This document shows, piece by piece, positions 55,560 to 64,000 of a stretch of 64,000 bases of DNA. Origin of the DNA: Rhodococcus sp. Leaf278 (GTDB lineage: Bacteria > Actinomycetota > Actinomycetes > Mycobacteriales > Mycobacteriaceae). Where the stretch lies: NCBI RefSeq assembly GCF_001426085.1, contig NZ_LMRR01000005.1, positions 62,001 through 126,000 of the forward strand, read 5' to 3'. The notes beneath the pieces were generated by a model. The model searched no databases, was not told where the DNA came from, and saw only the letters and a list, made by a program, of their open reading frames with translations. The translations under genes were made by a program, and so were the position numbers. Every line of letters starts with the position of its first letter. The stretch's first letter is position 1.

Positions 55560-56749
55560 CTGCTGAATTCGTAGTTCGGCATTTCCAGCGTCGCCGCGTC
55601 GGGACCGAGGAACTTGCTGGTGACGGCCTGCACCGGCTTCGATCCGGCGAGGCGCAGCACGCTACGGAAAGCAGCAACTCCCACAGCAGTTTTGGGATGC
55701 GCAACGCGAGGCACGCCGGGCGGAAGCTTCTGAGCCTGCTCGACGAACGGCCGCATCCGCGTCTCGAAGGCCTCGAATCCGGCGCGATGATCGCTCGCCC
55801 GGGCGAGTTCGCCGGCGAGAACGTAGGCACCGGTGACCGACAGTGTGGTGCCCATGCCGCTCAACGGTGTTGCGCACCAGGCGGCGTCGCCGAGCATCCC
55901 GATTCTGCCGTTCGACCAGCGTGGAGCCTTCACCTGCGCGAGGTAGTCGACGTAGAGTTCCGAATCCGGTCCGAGCGAGTCGAGAATTCGGGGCACTTCC
56001 CAGCCGACGTCGGCGAACTTCGCTCGCAAGGCGGCAATCACCCGCTCGATGGACGCGCCTTCGTACCCGCCGTCGTCGGACACCCAGGACAGGCTGAAAC
56101 GCGTCGTGCCGAGGTTGTCCGGGCGAAGGTTGGCGACTCTGGATCCGGGTGCGTTGCACCAACGCCACCAGCCGTCGTCGCTCGGTCCCTTCGGCAACAC
56201 CCCGTAGGCGGTGTACAGACCGACCGGTGTGGTCTTCGCCTCGGCAGGAAACGCCAGTTCTCTGCTGCTGGAACGGATTCCGTCGGCGAACAGCACGAGA
56301 TCGAACCTCTCCGCTGCGTCCGACGCGAACGTGACATCCACGCCGTCGGCATCCTGAGCCACGCCGACGACGCGATCGCCGTACCTGTATTCGGTTCGTG
56401 GACCGGCTGATTCGACGAGAATCCGAGCGAACTCGCCGCGCAGAATCTCCAACTCCGCCGTCGGCCCGTCGTGGGAGCCGTCGCCGGCAGGGAAGGCGGC
56501 GATGGTGGTGTCGTTCTCGTCGACGAATCGGGTGCCCTTCTCGGTGGTGCCGTTGGCGAGCAACGTCGCGTCCATGCCCATCCGCCGCAGCACCTCGCGA
56601 CCCGATCCGCGGACGTCGATGTTCTGGCCGCCGTGCCGCAGGTGCGGAGCGCGTTCGACGACGGTGACGTCGTAACCGGCCTTGTCGAGCCAGAAAGCCA
56701 CGGTGGGTCCGGCGATGCTGGCACCGGTGACGAGCACACGCGAAGTCAT
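55556..56749 (-). CDS. FAD-dependent aromatic-hydroxylase-like monooxygenase
   Basis: The 397-residue group A flavoprotein hydroxylase has the dinucleotide motif VTGASIAGPTVAFWL at the N-terminus, FADGIRSSSRE (DG motif) and GMLGDAAWCATPLSGMGT (GD motif). It is close in type to TetX-like and related actinobacterial oxidoreductases. It is the only minus-strand gene inside the island between 26 and 60 kb. It may modify an aromatic compound such as salicylate, or be an unrelated resident; its substrate is unknown. The 116 bp upstream, shared with the FbpA gene, include an iron-box-like site. Confidence 0.88.
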   Translation of the reverse strand: MTSRVLVTGASIAGPTVAFWLDKAGYDVTVVERAPHLRHGGQNIDVRGSGREVLRRMGMDATLLANGTTEKGTRFVDENDTTIAAFPAGDGSHDGPTAELEILRGEFARILVESAGPRTEYRYGDRVVGVAQDADGVDVTFASDAAERFDLVLFADGIRSSSRELAFPAEAKTTPVGLYTAYGVLPKGPSDDGWWRWCNAPGSRVANLRPDNLGTTRFSLSWVSDDGGYEGASIERVIAALRAKFADVGWEVPRILDSLGPDSELYVDYLAQVKAPRWSNGRIGMLGDAAWCATPLSGMGTTLSVTGAYVLAGELARASDHRAGFEAFETRMRPFVEQAQKLPPGVPRVAHPKTAVGVAAFRSVLRLAGSKPVQAVTSKFLGPDAATLEMPNYEFSS

Positions 56750-56796
56750 GAAGGCGGTAATGCCCAGGCGGGTGGCCGTTCAATCCCGAGGGGAAA

Positions 56797-56815
56797 GTAG
56801 CTGAGCCTCACCTTG
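56797..56815. promoter_or_regulatory. IdeR/DmdR-like iron box of the FbpABC operon
   Basis: GTAGCTGAGCCTCACCTTG agrees with the iron-box consensus at 13 of 19 positions. It lies 51 bp before the FbpA start and could also affect the divergent monooxygenase. Confidence 0.6.
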
Positions 56816-56865
56816 GTGGTGTACCTTCTCGGATTGTCCGGTTCATCCTTTTCGTCAGGAGTCCA

Positions 56866-57906
56866 GTGTTCACAGTCCGTCGTTTGGCCCTGCTCTCGTG
56901 CAGCGCAACCCTCGTCCTCGGTCTCACTGCGTGCAGCTCGGGCTCCACCGACGAGGCCTCGTCCACGTCCGAGTCCGCCACCGCCGATACCGCGCTGGTG
57001 GTGTACTCCGGCCGCGGTGAAGAACTCGTCGACCCGCTGATCGAGCGCATCGGCGGCGGTATCGAGGTCGACTATTCGGGCAACACCAACGCCCAGGCCG
57101 CGAAGATCCTCGAAGAGGGCGACGCGACGCCGGCCGACGTGTTCTACGGACAGGATGCAGGTGCCCTCGGCGCTCTCGACGAGGCGGGCGCACTCGCGCC
57201 GCTGCCCGAGGACATCCTCTCGCTCGTCCCCGAGCAGTACCGTGGCACCGACGGCACCTGGGTCGCCACCTCCGCACGGGCCCGCGTGCTGGCCTACAAC
57301 TCCGACTCGGTGCAGGCAGCAGACCTACCCACCGGCATCGACGGACTGCTCGACCCCCGTTGGCGCGGACAGATCGGCTACGCACCGACCAACGCGTCGT
57401 TCCAGGCCTTCGTCACGGCTCTGCGCGTGCAGCGGGGTGAGGACGGTGCTCGCACCTGGCTCGAAGGATTCGTCGCCAACGAGCCCGTCGCGTTCGAGGG
57501 CAACGGCCCGCTGCTGACTGCCGTCAACGACGGACAGGTCGCTACCGGCCTGCTCAACCACTACTACTGGTACCCGTTCAAGGACGAGAACGGCGCCGAC
57601 GCTCCCGTCGAGCTGCACTACTTCGAGCCCGGTGACCCCGGCGCGCTGATCAATGTCGCCGGTGCCGGTGTGCTGGCTGCGTCGGACAACCAGGAGGCTG
57701 CATTCGACTTCGTCCGCGAGCTGCTCTCTACCGAATCGCAGACGTACTTCGCGAACGAGACCGCCGAGTACCCCGTCATCGACGGAGTCACCTCGGATTA
57801 CGACCTGCCGCCGCTGTCCGACTTGGGCTCCACCGATCTCGATCTGGGCCGGCTCTCGTCCCTCGAGGAGACCCAGACCCTGCTCACCGACGTCGGAATC
57901 ATCTAG
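56866..57906 (+). CDS. Ferric-iron-binding lipoprotein (FbpA/FutA type)
   Basis: The protein has 346 residues from GTG 56866. The lipoprotein signal ends LTAC (C23), followed by a Ser/Thr-rich linker and an iron-binding fold opening VVYSGRGEELVDPL. Iron-ligand tyrosines are expected in NHYYWYPF, and the typical C-terminal YFANETAEYPV is present. It binds free ferric iron rather than siderophore and delivers it to the permease encoded next. Confidence 0.93.
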   Translation: MFTVRRLALLSCSATLVLGLTACSSGSTDEASSTSESATADTALVVYSGRGEELVDPLIERIGGGIEVDYSGNTNAQAAKILEEGDATPADVFYGQDAGALGALDEAGALAPLPEDILSLVPEQYRGTDGTWVATSARARVLAYNSDSVQAADLPTGIDGLLDPRWRGQIGYAPTNASFQAFVTALRVQRGEDGARTWLEGFVANEPVAFEGNGPLLTAVNDGQVATGLLNHYYWYPFKDENGADAPVELHYFEPGDPGALINVAGAGVLAASDNQEAAFDFVRELLSTESQTYFANETAEYPVIDGVTSDYDLPPLSDLGSTDLDLGRLSSLEETQTLLTDVGII

Positions 57907-57909
57907 TCG

Positions 57910-59478
57910 GTGTTCGTGTCTGCACTCCAGCCGCTTCGGCGGTGCCACTTCGGCGGTCGTCCCGTTCTCGGGACGACCGCGTTGTGCGTGGGAGCGCTGA
58001 CGCTGACACCCTTGCTGTACCTGTTCGTTCGAGCGTTCGACGGTGGTACCGAGAAAGTACTGCGACTGCTCCTGCGGCAACGCACCCTCGATCTCGTCGT
58101 CCGGACAGCCACACTCGCGCTCACCGTGGTGGTTGCTTCCGTCGTGGTGGGGACGCTGCTGGCCTGGTTGACCGTACGGACCGATCTGCCGGGTCGACGC
58201 ACCTTCGCGATGATCCTCGCGGCACCGTTGGCCATCCCGTCGTATGTGTCCGGGTATCTGTGGATTGCCGAATTTCCCTCCCTTGCTGGATTTTCCGGCG
58301 CTGCGCTGGTGCTCACCGTGTCCTGCTTCCCGCTGGTGATGTTGCCGGTGTTCGCGGCGTTCGCCACCGCGGACCCGTCGTTGGCCGAGGTCTCGCGCAC
58401 CCTCGGCCGCGGGGCTGTGCGCACCGCATTGACCGTCGAGTGCCGTCGCGTCGTTCCGGCCGCGGCGGCAGGTGCACTTCTGGTGTCGCTGTACACCATC
58501 AGTGACTTCGGGGCGGTGGCTCTGATGCGATACGACGCCTTCACTCTCGGCATCTACAGTGCGTACCGCGGCGGACTCGACCGCACCGCGGCGGCGGTCC
58601 TCGGCCTGGTGCTCGTGGTGGGTGCGTTGGTGTTGACCCTTCTCGAACGGCGTGCTCGACGCGGCGCCACGGCGCGCGTGGGATCGGGCACCGACCGGAT
58701 GGCCGAGCCTGTGGTTCTGGGCCGGTGGCGCCTGCCTGCTCTGGCCGTTGTCGTTGCTGCCCTGAGTGTTTCGGTTCTGGTACCGATTCTGGCTCTGGCC
58801 CGGTGGCTCACTCGATCGCTGCGCTTCACCGTCGACTGGTCGGATGTGCTGGCTGTCACGGCCAAGACCGTCCAGTACTCGGCGACCGCTGCCCTGGTGG
58901 TGGCTGTGCTCGCGCTGCCGGTCGCGCTGTTCGCGGCCCGATCCACCTCCAGGGGTGCCCGCACCGCCGAGTTGTCCACGTACATCGCGCACGGTCTCCC
59001 GGGCATCACCGTCGGACTTGCCACGGTGTTTCTCGGAATCAGGTTCCTACCGTCGTTCTACCAGACCGCAGTACTGCTGGTGCTGGCCTACGTGGTGCTG
59101 TTCCTGCCGTTGGCCGTCGGCAGCACCAGGGCCGTCGTCGACGCCACTCCTGTTGTTCTCGAGGACGTTTCGCGCACGCTCGGTGCCGGACGTGTGCGTA
59201 CCGACCTTCGGGTGACCATTCCCGTCGCAGCACCGGGCATCGCTGCCGGGGCCGCACTGGTGTTCCTCACCGTCGCCAAGGAACTGCCGGCGACCCTGAT
59301 GCTGCGACCGCGCGGAGTCGACACCCTCGCAACCACTCTGTGGTCCACCACCGAGGCGTTCCGATACGGCGAGGCGGCTCCCTACGCCGTGGCGCTGATC
59401 GTGATCTCCGTGGTTCCGACGATCGTTCTGACGCGGGCGCTGGGGCGCACGACACGGAAGAGGGTGGCATCGCCATGA
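57910..59478 (+). CDS. Fused two-domain ferric-iron ABC permease (FbpB type)
   Basis: The 522-residue protein starts at GTG 57910, 3 bp after the FbpA stop. About 12 membrane helices are arranged as two permease domains, each with a cytoplasmic EAA loop (SLAEVSRTLGRGAVRT and VLEDVSRTLGAGRVRT). FbpB/SfuB proteins are such fused dimers. It forms the channel for iron delivered by the lipoprotein, and its stop overlaps the ATPase start (ATGA). Confidence 0.93.
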   Translation: MFVSALQPLRRCHFGGRPVLGTTALCVGALTLTPLLYLFVRAFDGGTEKVLRLLLRQRTLDLVVRTATLALTVVVASVVVGTLLAWLTVRTDLPGRRTFAMILAAPLAIPSYVSGYLWIAEFPSLAGFSGAALVLTVSCFPLVMLPVFAAFATADPSLAEVSRTLGRGAVRTALTVECRRVVPAAAAGALLVSLYTISDFGAVALMRYDAFTLGIYSAYRGGLDRTAAAVLGLVLVVGALVLTLLERRARRGATARVGSGTDRMAEPVVLGRWRLPALAVVVAALSVSVLVPILALARWLTRSLRFTVDWSDVLAVTAKTVQYSATAALVVAVLALPVALFAARSTSRGARTAELSTYIAHGLPGITVGLATVFLGIRFLPSFYQTAVLLVLAYVVLFLPLAVGSTRAVVDATPVVLEDVSRTLGAGRVRTDLRVTIPVAAPGIAAGAALVFLTVAKELPATLMLRPRGVDTLATTLWSTTEAFRYGEAAPYAVALIVISVVPTIVLTRALGRTTRKRVASP

Positions 59479-60530
59479 GTACGGTGGTCTCCGGTCTTGT
59501 TGCCTCCTATGGCAGTACGACGGTGCTACACGGCATCGATCTCGACCTGGGCGACGGTGAGATGCTGGCCGTGCTCGGCCCCTCCGGCTGCGGCAAGACG
59601 ACTCTGCTTCGATCGATCGCGGGGCTGCACCGTATCGACGCGGGTCGCATCACCTCCGACGGGCGGGACCTCTCCGTTGCCGGACGTGTCCAGGTACCCC
59701 CGGAGAAGCGGGGGATAGGCCTGATGCCGCAGGAAGGCGGCCTGTTCCCGCACCTGACCGTGCGTCGAAACATCGAATTCGGTTTGCGCACAGGGTTTCT
59801 GCGGCCGTACCTGTCCGGCCGAGCGGAGCGGATGCGACGCGTCGACGAGATGCTCGAGCTCGTTGGATTGCCCGACGCGGGTGGTGTCCAGCCCAGCGAA
59901 CTCTCGGGTGGTCAGCAGCAGCGCATCGCGTTGGCACGTGCGCTGGCTCCGGCTCCGTCGGTGGTCCTGATGGACGAGCCGTTCGCCGCTCTCGATGCAG
60001 GTCTGCGCACCTCGATCAGGCAGGACGTGCGAGAGTTGTTGCAGGCCAGCAAGACCGCGTCGATCCTCGTCACCCATGACCGGGCCGAAGCGCTCGGCAC
60101 GGCCGATCGTGTCGCTGTACTGCTGGGCGGACGCTGCGCCCAGATCGACACGCCGCGCCAGGTGTACGAGCGGCCTGCCACGCCCGCCGTGGCGCGCTTC
60201 GTCGGCGACGCGTACTTCGTCGATGCGGTGGGCCACGGCGGCTATGCCGAGACGATTCTCGGACGAATCGACACCATCACCCGCGCGAGTGGAACCGGGC
60301 AGGTTCTGCTCCGCCCGGAACAGTTGTCGGTCTCGGATCGGGGTGGCGGTGCATTCGTCGTCGAGCACGAGTTCTTCACCGGCCCAGAGTCTTCGGTGAC
60401 TCTGCGGCACCGCGATACCGGGCTGCGACTTCGGTGCATCGCCCGCACCTCCGATCGATTCGCCCCCGGCAGTGTCGTGGACGTCTCCGTCACGTCTCCG
60501 GTGCACTGGTTTCCGCGTCAGGTGAGTTGA
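59475..60530 (+). CDS. Ferric-iron ABC transporter ATPase (FbpC type)
   Basis: The protein has 351 residues from ATG 59475. Walker A is GPSGCGKTT, Q-loop LMPQEGGLFPHLTV, signature LSGGQQQR, Walker B VVLMDEPFAALD and H-loop VTHDRAEA. A C-terminal TOBE-like domain (about 270-350) is as in FbpC/PotA. It completes the FbpABC transporter. An open frame extending upstream inside the permease gene is a shadow. Confidence 0.94.
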   Translation: MSTVVSGLVASYGSTTVLHGIDLDLGDGEMLAVLGPSGCGKTTLLRSIAGLHRIDAGRITSDGRDLSVAGRVQVPPEKRGIGLMPQEGGLFPHLTVRRNIEFGLRTGFLRPYLSGRAERMRRVDEMLELVGLPDAGGVQPSELSGGQQQRIALARALAPAPSVVLMDEPFAALDAGLRTSIRQDVRELLQASKTASILVTHDRAEALGTADRVAVLLGGRCAQIDTPRQVYERPATPAVARFVGDAYFVDAVGHGGYAETILGRIDTITRASGTGQVLLRPEQLSVSDRGGGAFVVEHEFFTGPESSVTLRHRDTGLRLRCIARTSDRFAPGSVVDVSVTSPVHWFPRQVS

Positions 60531-60533
60531 GGG

Positions 60534-61946
60534 CTATCGGGTCGGTTCCGCTGCTCGCTTGGGCATGAACAGTGCCGCGACAGCCATCACCGCGGCCGCC
60601 GCCAGGACACCCAGAAAGACCGGATGGATGGCGTCGGACAGTTGTTCGGGGCTCGGATCGCCGGAGACGCGCGAATTGACGATGGCACCGAAGATTGCGA
60701 CCCCGACTGCGCTGCCGATGGACCGGGCGAACATGTTGGTCGAGGTGGCGACGCCGCGCTCGGACCATTCGACGCTCGACTGGGCGGCAATGAGGGTGGG
60801 GCTGGCGATCAGGCCCATCCCGAGGCCGATCACGAAGCACACCGCGCCCACCTGCCACACCTGTGAACCGGCACCGAGGCCGGTGGCGAATGCCGCTCCG
60901 ACGACCGCGATGGAGGCACCGATGAGCGCCGTGGTGCGGAAGCCGAAGCGCAGATACACCCGTCCGGACTGTGACGCCGCGATCGGCCAGCCGAGGGTCA
61001 GGGTGGACAGCGAGAAGCCGGCGACGATCGCGCCGGTACCCAGAACGCCCTGTACGAACGTCGGCACGTATGAGGTGAGTCCGAGGATCAACGCACCGAC
61101 GAGCAGCGAGATGAAGCTGCTGACCACCAGGACCCGACGCGTGAACACCCACAGCGGCAGGATGGGCTCCTCGGCGCGGGACTCCACCCACGCGAACACC
61201 GCAAGCAGTACGAAGCCCACGACGAAGATCACCAGGCTGATCGGCGAATTCCAGGCCCAGGACTGGCCGCCCTCGAGCAGGCCGAGCAGCACCATCGCTG
61301 CGCCGACAGTCAGCAGCCCGGCACCGAGGTAGTCGATCTTCGGCTTGGTGCGCTCCACGGCTCCCTCGTCGAATTTGCGCCACAGCATCACCGCGGCCAG
61401 CGCGCACAGCGGAATGTTGACGAAGAAGATCCAGCGCCAGGACAAGAACTCGGAAAAGATCCCGCCCAGCGCAGGACCGAGCACCGAGGAGATCGCCCAC
61501 ACGCTGGCGAGGTAGCCCTGCACCTTGGCGCGCTCGGCGAGGGTGTAGATGTCACCCGCGATCGTGATGCCCATCGGCTGCACGGCGCCCGCACCGAGAC
61601 CCTGGACTGCCCGAAAGGCGATCAGGGCGGGCATGCTCCAGGCCAGGCCACACAGGACCGAGCCGAGCAGAAACACCGCGATGCCGAACAGCATGATCTT
61701 CTTGCGGCCGAACAGGTCGGCCAGTTTGCCGTACAGCGGCACCGATACGGCCTGCGCCAGAAGATAGATGGAGAACAGCCACGGAAACTGCGTGAACCCG
61801 CCCAAGTCGTCGACGATGGACAGCACCGCCGTGGCGATGATGGTCGCGTCGAGAGCGACCAGAGACGTGCTGAGCATCAACGCAACCAGTATCGGTCCGC
61901 GTTCGGAGCGGAATCCGACATCCGAGGTCGTGTTGTTCGTTGCCAC
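60534..61946 (-). CDS. MFS transporter, DHA2 family
   Basis: The protein has 470 residues from the GTG at 61946. It has about 14 helices with motif A (GKLADLFGRKKIML), the proton-antiport motif C (VLGPALGGIF) and the usual D1-type LDATIIATAV near the N-terminus. It ends 3 bp from the FbpC stop, tail to tail. DHA2 pumps often export drugs. Lying at the edge of the island it could export the siderophore, but its opposite strand and lack of an iron box make this uncertain. Confidence 0.88.
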   Translation of the reverse strand: MATNNTTSDVGFRSERGPILVALMLSTSLVALDATIIATAVLSIVDDLGGFTQFPWLFSIYLLAQAVSVPLYGKLADLFGRKKIMLFGIAVFLLGSVLCGLAWSMPALIAFRAVQGLGAGAVQPMGITIAGDIYTLAERAKVQGYLASVWAISSVLGPALGGIFSEFLSWRWIFFVNIPLCALAAVMLWRKFDEGAVERTKPKIDYLGAGLLTVGAAMVLLGLLEGGQSWAWNSPISLVIFVVGFVLLAVFAWVESRAEEPILPLWVFTRRVLVVSSFISLLVGALILGLTSYVPTFVQGVLGTGAIVAGFSLSTLTLGWPIAASQSGRVYLRFGFRTTALIGASIAVVGAAFATGLGAGSQVWQVGAVCFVIGLGMGLIASPTLIAAQSSVEWSERGVATSTNMFARSIGSAVGVAIFGAIVNSRVSGDPSPEQLSDAIHPVFLGVLAAAAVMAVAALFMPKRAAEPTR

Positions 61947-62008
61947 GGCTATCAGTCTGATGCCTACCGGCACCCCCGCCGCCACCGGCCCAGATAGTGT
62001 TGAACACC

Positions 62009-62893
62009 GTGCGACCATCATTGAGTAGCTACGAGCATCTGGCCGGCGGCAAGGTCCGCGATCTCTACACCATCGACGACGCGCATCTGCTGCTCGTCGC
62101 GAGCGACCGCATCTCGGCGTACGACCACATCCTCGACACGCCGATCCCGGACAAGGGGCGGGTACTGACGGCGATGAGTGTCTTCTTCTTCGAAGAACTC
62201 GGCGGCGTGAACCATCTGGCCGGCGATCCGCTCGACGAGCGCATTCCCGCCGAACTGCTCGGCCGCGCCCTGGTGGTGAAGAAGCTGAGCATGGTGCCGA
62301 TCGAATGCGTCGCGCGTGGCTATCTCACCGGCTCCGGTCTGACCGATTACAACGCGACCGGAGCGGTGTGCGGCGTCCAACTGCGACCCGGTCTGATCGA
62401 ATCGAGCAAACTCGACGAGGTCATCTTCACACCCGCCGCCAAAGCAGAACTCGGCGAGCACGACGAGAACATCACCTTCGACCAGGCCGTCGAGCAGGTC
62501 GGTGCCGAACTTGCCTTCAAGCTGCGCGAGGACACCATCGAGATCTACTCGCGCGCCGCGAACTTCGCTCTGGAACGCGGAATCATTCTCGCGGACACCA
62601 AGTTCGAGTTCGGGACCGACGCCGACGGCAATCTCGTTCTCGCCGACGAGGTGCTCACTCCCGACTCGTCCCGATACTGGCCCGCTGATTCGTACGAGGA
62701 AGGTCGCGTCCAGCCGAGTTTCGACAAGCAGTTCGTCCGCGACTGGTTGACCGGCGAATCCGGTTGGGACCGCAAATCCGACACCCCACCACCACCGTTG
62801 CCGGACGACATCGTCGCCGCAACTCGCAGCCGTTACATCGAGGCCTACGAGCGCATCTCGGGTCTGAACTTCGACGATTGGGTCACGCCATGA
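62009..62893 (+). CDS. purC: Phosphoribosylaminoimidazole-succinocarboxamide synthase
   Basis: The protein has 294 residues from GTG 62009 ([15 protein letters not shown]), chosen over GTG 61997 because homologues begin with this motif. SAICAR synthase signatures [27 protein letters not shown] and [10 protein letters not shown] are present. It couples aspartate to CAIR in purine synthesis. The oligopeptidase B gene starts at its stop (ATGA). In mycobacteria purC follows soon after purB; here the iron island lies between them. Confidence 0.97.
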   Translation: MRPSLSSYEHLAGGKVRDLYTIDDAHLLLVASDRISAYDHILDTPIPDKGRVLTAMSVFFFEELGGVNHLAGDPLDERIPAELLGRALVVKKLSMVPIECVARGYLTGSGLTDYNATGAVCGVQLRPGLIESSKLDEVIFTPAAKAELGEHDENITFDQAVEQVGAELAFKLREDTIEIYSRAANFALERGIILADTKFEFGTDADGNLVLADEVLTPDSSRYWPADSYEEGRVQPSFDKQFVRDWLTGESGWDRKSDTPPPPLPDDIVAATRSRYIEAYERISGLNFDDWVTP

Positions 62894-64000
62894 CGATCAC
62901 CCCTCCCATCGCCAAGAAGGTGCCGCTCGAGCGCACTCATCACGGCGATACGTTCATCGACAACTACGAGTGGTTGCGCGCGAAGGAAGACCCCGAGGTG
63001 ATCGCCTACCTCGAGGCCGAGAATGCGTACACCGAGCAGCAGACGGCCGGTCTGGAGTCGTTGCGCGGCAAGATCTTCGACGAGATCAAATCGCGCACCC
63101 AGGAGACCGACCTGTCCGTTCCGACGCGCATGGGCCAGTGGTGGTACTACTCGCGCACCGTCGAAGGAAAGTCGTACGGCCTCCAATGCCGTTGCCCCGT
63201 CGACTCTGCCGACGACTGGACACCGCCGACGCTGTCGTCCGACGTGGACGTCCCCGGCGAGCAGATCCTGCTCGACGCCAATCTCGAGGCGGAGGGTCAC
63301 GACTTCTTCTCCCTCGGTGCGTTCTCGATCAGCCTCGACGGCACGTTGCTGGCGTACTCGACCGACACCGAGGGCGACGAGCGGTACACGCTGCGCTTCA
63401 AGAACCTCGAAACCGGAGAACTGCTCGCCGACACCATCGAGAACGTCGCGCCTGGAGCCACCTGGACCGCCGACGCCACCCACGTCTTCTACCTGACGGT
63501 CGACGAATCCTGGCGTCCCGACACCGTCTGGCGACACACCCTCGGTAAGACCGGAGACGTCAAGGTCTTCCACGAGCCCGACGAAAGCTACTGGGTCGGG
63601 TTCGGGTCCACCCGCAGCGAGAAGTACCTGATGATCTGGGTCGGTTCCAAGATCACCTCCGAGTGCCTCGTTCTCGAATCCACCGATCCCGAGGGTGAGT
63701 TCCGCGTCGTACTCCCGCGCACGGACGGCATCGAGTACAGCATCGAACACGCCGTCGTGGCCGGTGAGGATCGCTTCCTCATCACCCACAACGGCTCGGT
63801 GAACGGCTGGGGCACCGAGGGCGAGAAGGCCGAGAACTTCCTGCTCGCCGAAGCCCCGGTGAGCGATCCTTTGGATCAGCGCATCCTGGTGCCGCATCAG
63901 GGCGACGTCCGAGTCGAGGACATCGACGCCTTCGCCGGTCACCTGATCTTCACCTACCGGCGAGAAGCATTGACCCGCATGGCGATCTGGCCGCTGACCG
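62890..64000 (+). CDS. ptrB: Oligopeptidase B (S9 family), N-terminal part
   Basis: The gene begins at ATG 62890, overlapping the purC stop, and continues beyond the right edge; 370 residues are visible. The N-terminus ([22 protein letters not shown]) and the beta-propeller strands ([35 protein letters not shown]) are typical of prolyl oligopeptidase family enzymes of the PtrB group. The catalytic alpha/beta-hydrolase domain lies outside the window. It would cleave peptides after basic residues in the cytoplasm. Confidence 0.93.
   Translation, partial: MTITPPIAKKVPLERTHHGDTFIDNYEWLRAKEDPEVIAYLEAENAYTEQQTAGLESLRGKIFDEIKSRTQETDLSVPTRMGQWWYYSRTVEGKSYGLQCRCPVDSADDWTPPTLSSDVDVPGEQILLDANLEAEGHDFFSLGAFSISLDGTLLAYSTDTEGDERYTLRFKNLETGELLADTIENVAPGATWTADATHVFYLTVDESWRPDTVWRHTLGKTGDVKVFHEPDESYWVGFGSTRSEKYLMIWVGSKITSECLVLESTDPEGEFRVVLPRTDGIEYSIEHAVVAGEDRFLITHNGSVNGWGTEGEKAENFLLAEAPVSDPLDQRILVPHQGDVRVEDIDAFAGHLIFTYRREALTRMAIWPLT

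Noticed and set aside
60534..61946. Assignment of the MFS transporter as the siderophore exporter
   Set aside because: It is on the opposite strand, has no iron box, and is adjacent to purC rather than to the biosynthetic operon. The evidence is too weak for a call.

Overview
The window is high-GC actinobacterial chromosome with dense gene packing, many GTG starts and ATGA/GTGA gene overlaps. The purD, purB, purC and ptrB neighbourhood, the IdeR/DmdR-type iron boxes and the salicylate siderophore genes point to the Mycobacteriales, most likely Rhodococcus or a close relative. The species cannot be fixed from sequence reading alone. No rRNA, tRNA, CRISPR array, transposase or integrase was seen.

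Region 1-24.5 kb is mostly ordinary chromosome. It holds the start of a decapeptide-repeat protein and a SugE/Gdx exporter behind a guanidine-III riboswitch. Next come a TIGR03943/DUF318 permease pair facing a TrcRS-like two-component system, an AbrB transporter with a universal stress protein, and a CitMHS transporter facing a CitAB/DcuSR-type two-component system. An MFS pump/HxlR pair, a HIT protein and a two-gene glycosyltransferase operon follow, then purD. A DUF559 nuclease-like gene sits between two 64-bp palindromes. The stretch ends with two PLP enzymes, a TetR regulator, a DsbA-like protein with a coupled 35-residue protein, purB, a HAD phosphatase and a second HIT protein.

Region 24.9-60.5 kb is an iron-acquisition island lying between purB and purC. 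A four-gene operon (NRPS, salicyl-AMP ligase, NRPS, NRPS; 26.2-42.4 kb) makes a salicylate-capped mixed-ligand siderophore. Salicylate synthase, aspartate decarboxylase and ornithine N-hydroxylase (45.7-48.7 kb) supply salicylate, beta-alanine and N5-hydroxyornithine. Adenylation codes read from the sequence support beta-alanine in NRPS3 module 1 and (hydroxy)ornithine in NRPS2. The predicted product is salicyl-oxazoline or thiazoline, beta-alanine, a D-residue and hydroxyornithine, in the manner of madurastatin. Uptake is covered by three FepB-like lipoproteins, one FecCD permease pair, one ATPase and three siderophore-interacting proteins (SIPs), two of which carry a C-terminal O-methyltransferase-like domain. 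A complete FbpABC ferric-iron transporter follows. At least five IdeR/DmdR-like operators lie in front of these units.

Region 60.5-64 kb returns to the conserved chromosome: an MFS transporter, purC and the start of oligopeptidase B. The most interesting items are the predicted beta-alanine siderophore with a dedicated PanD, a terminal hydroxyornithine module whose condensation domain has lost its HH motif, the twin SIP-methyltransferase fusions, and the DUF559 gene framed by palindromes, one of which supplies its stop codon.
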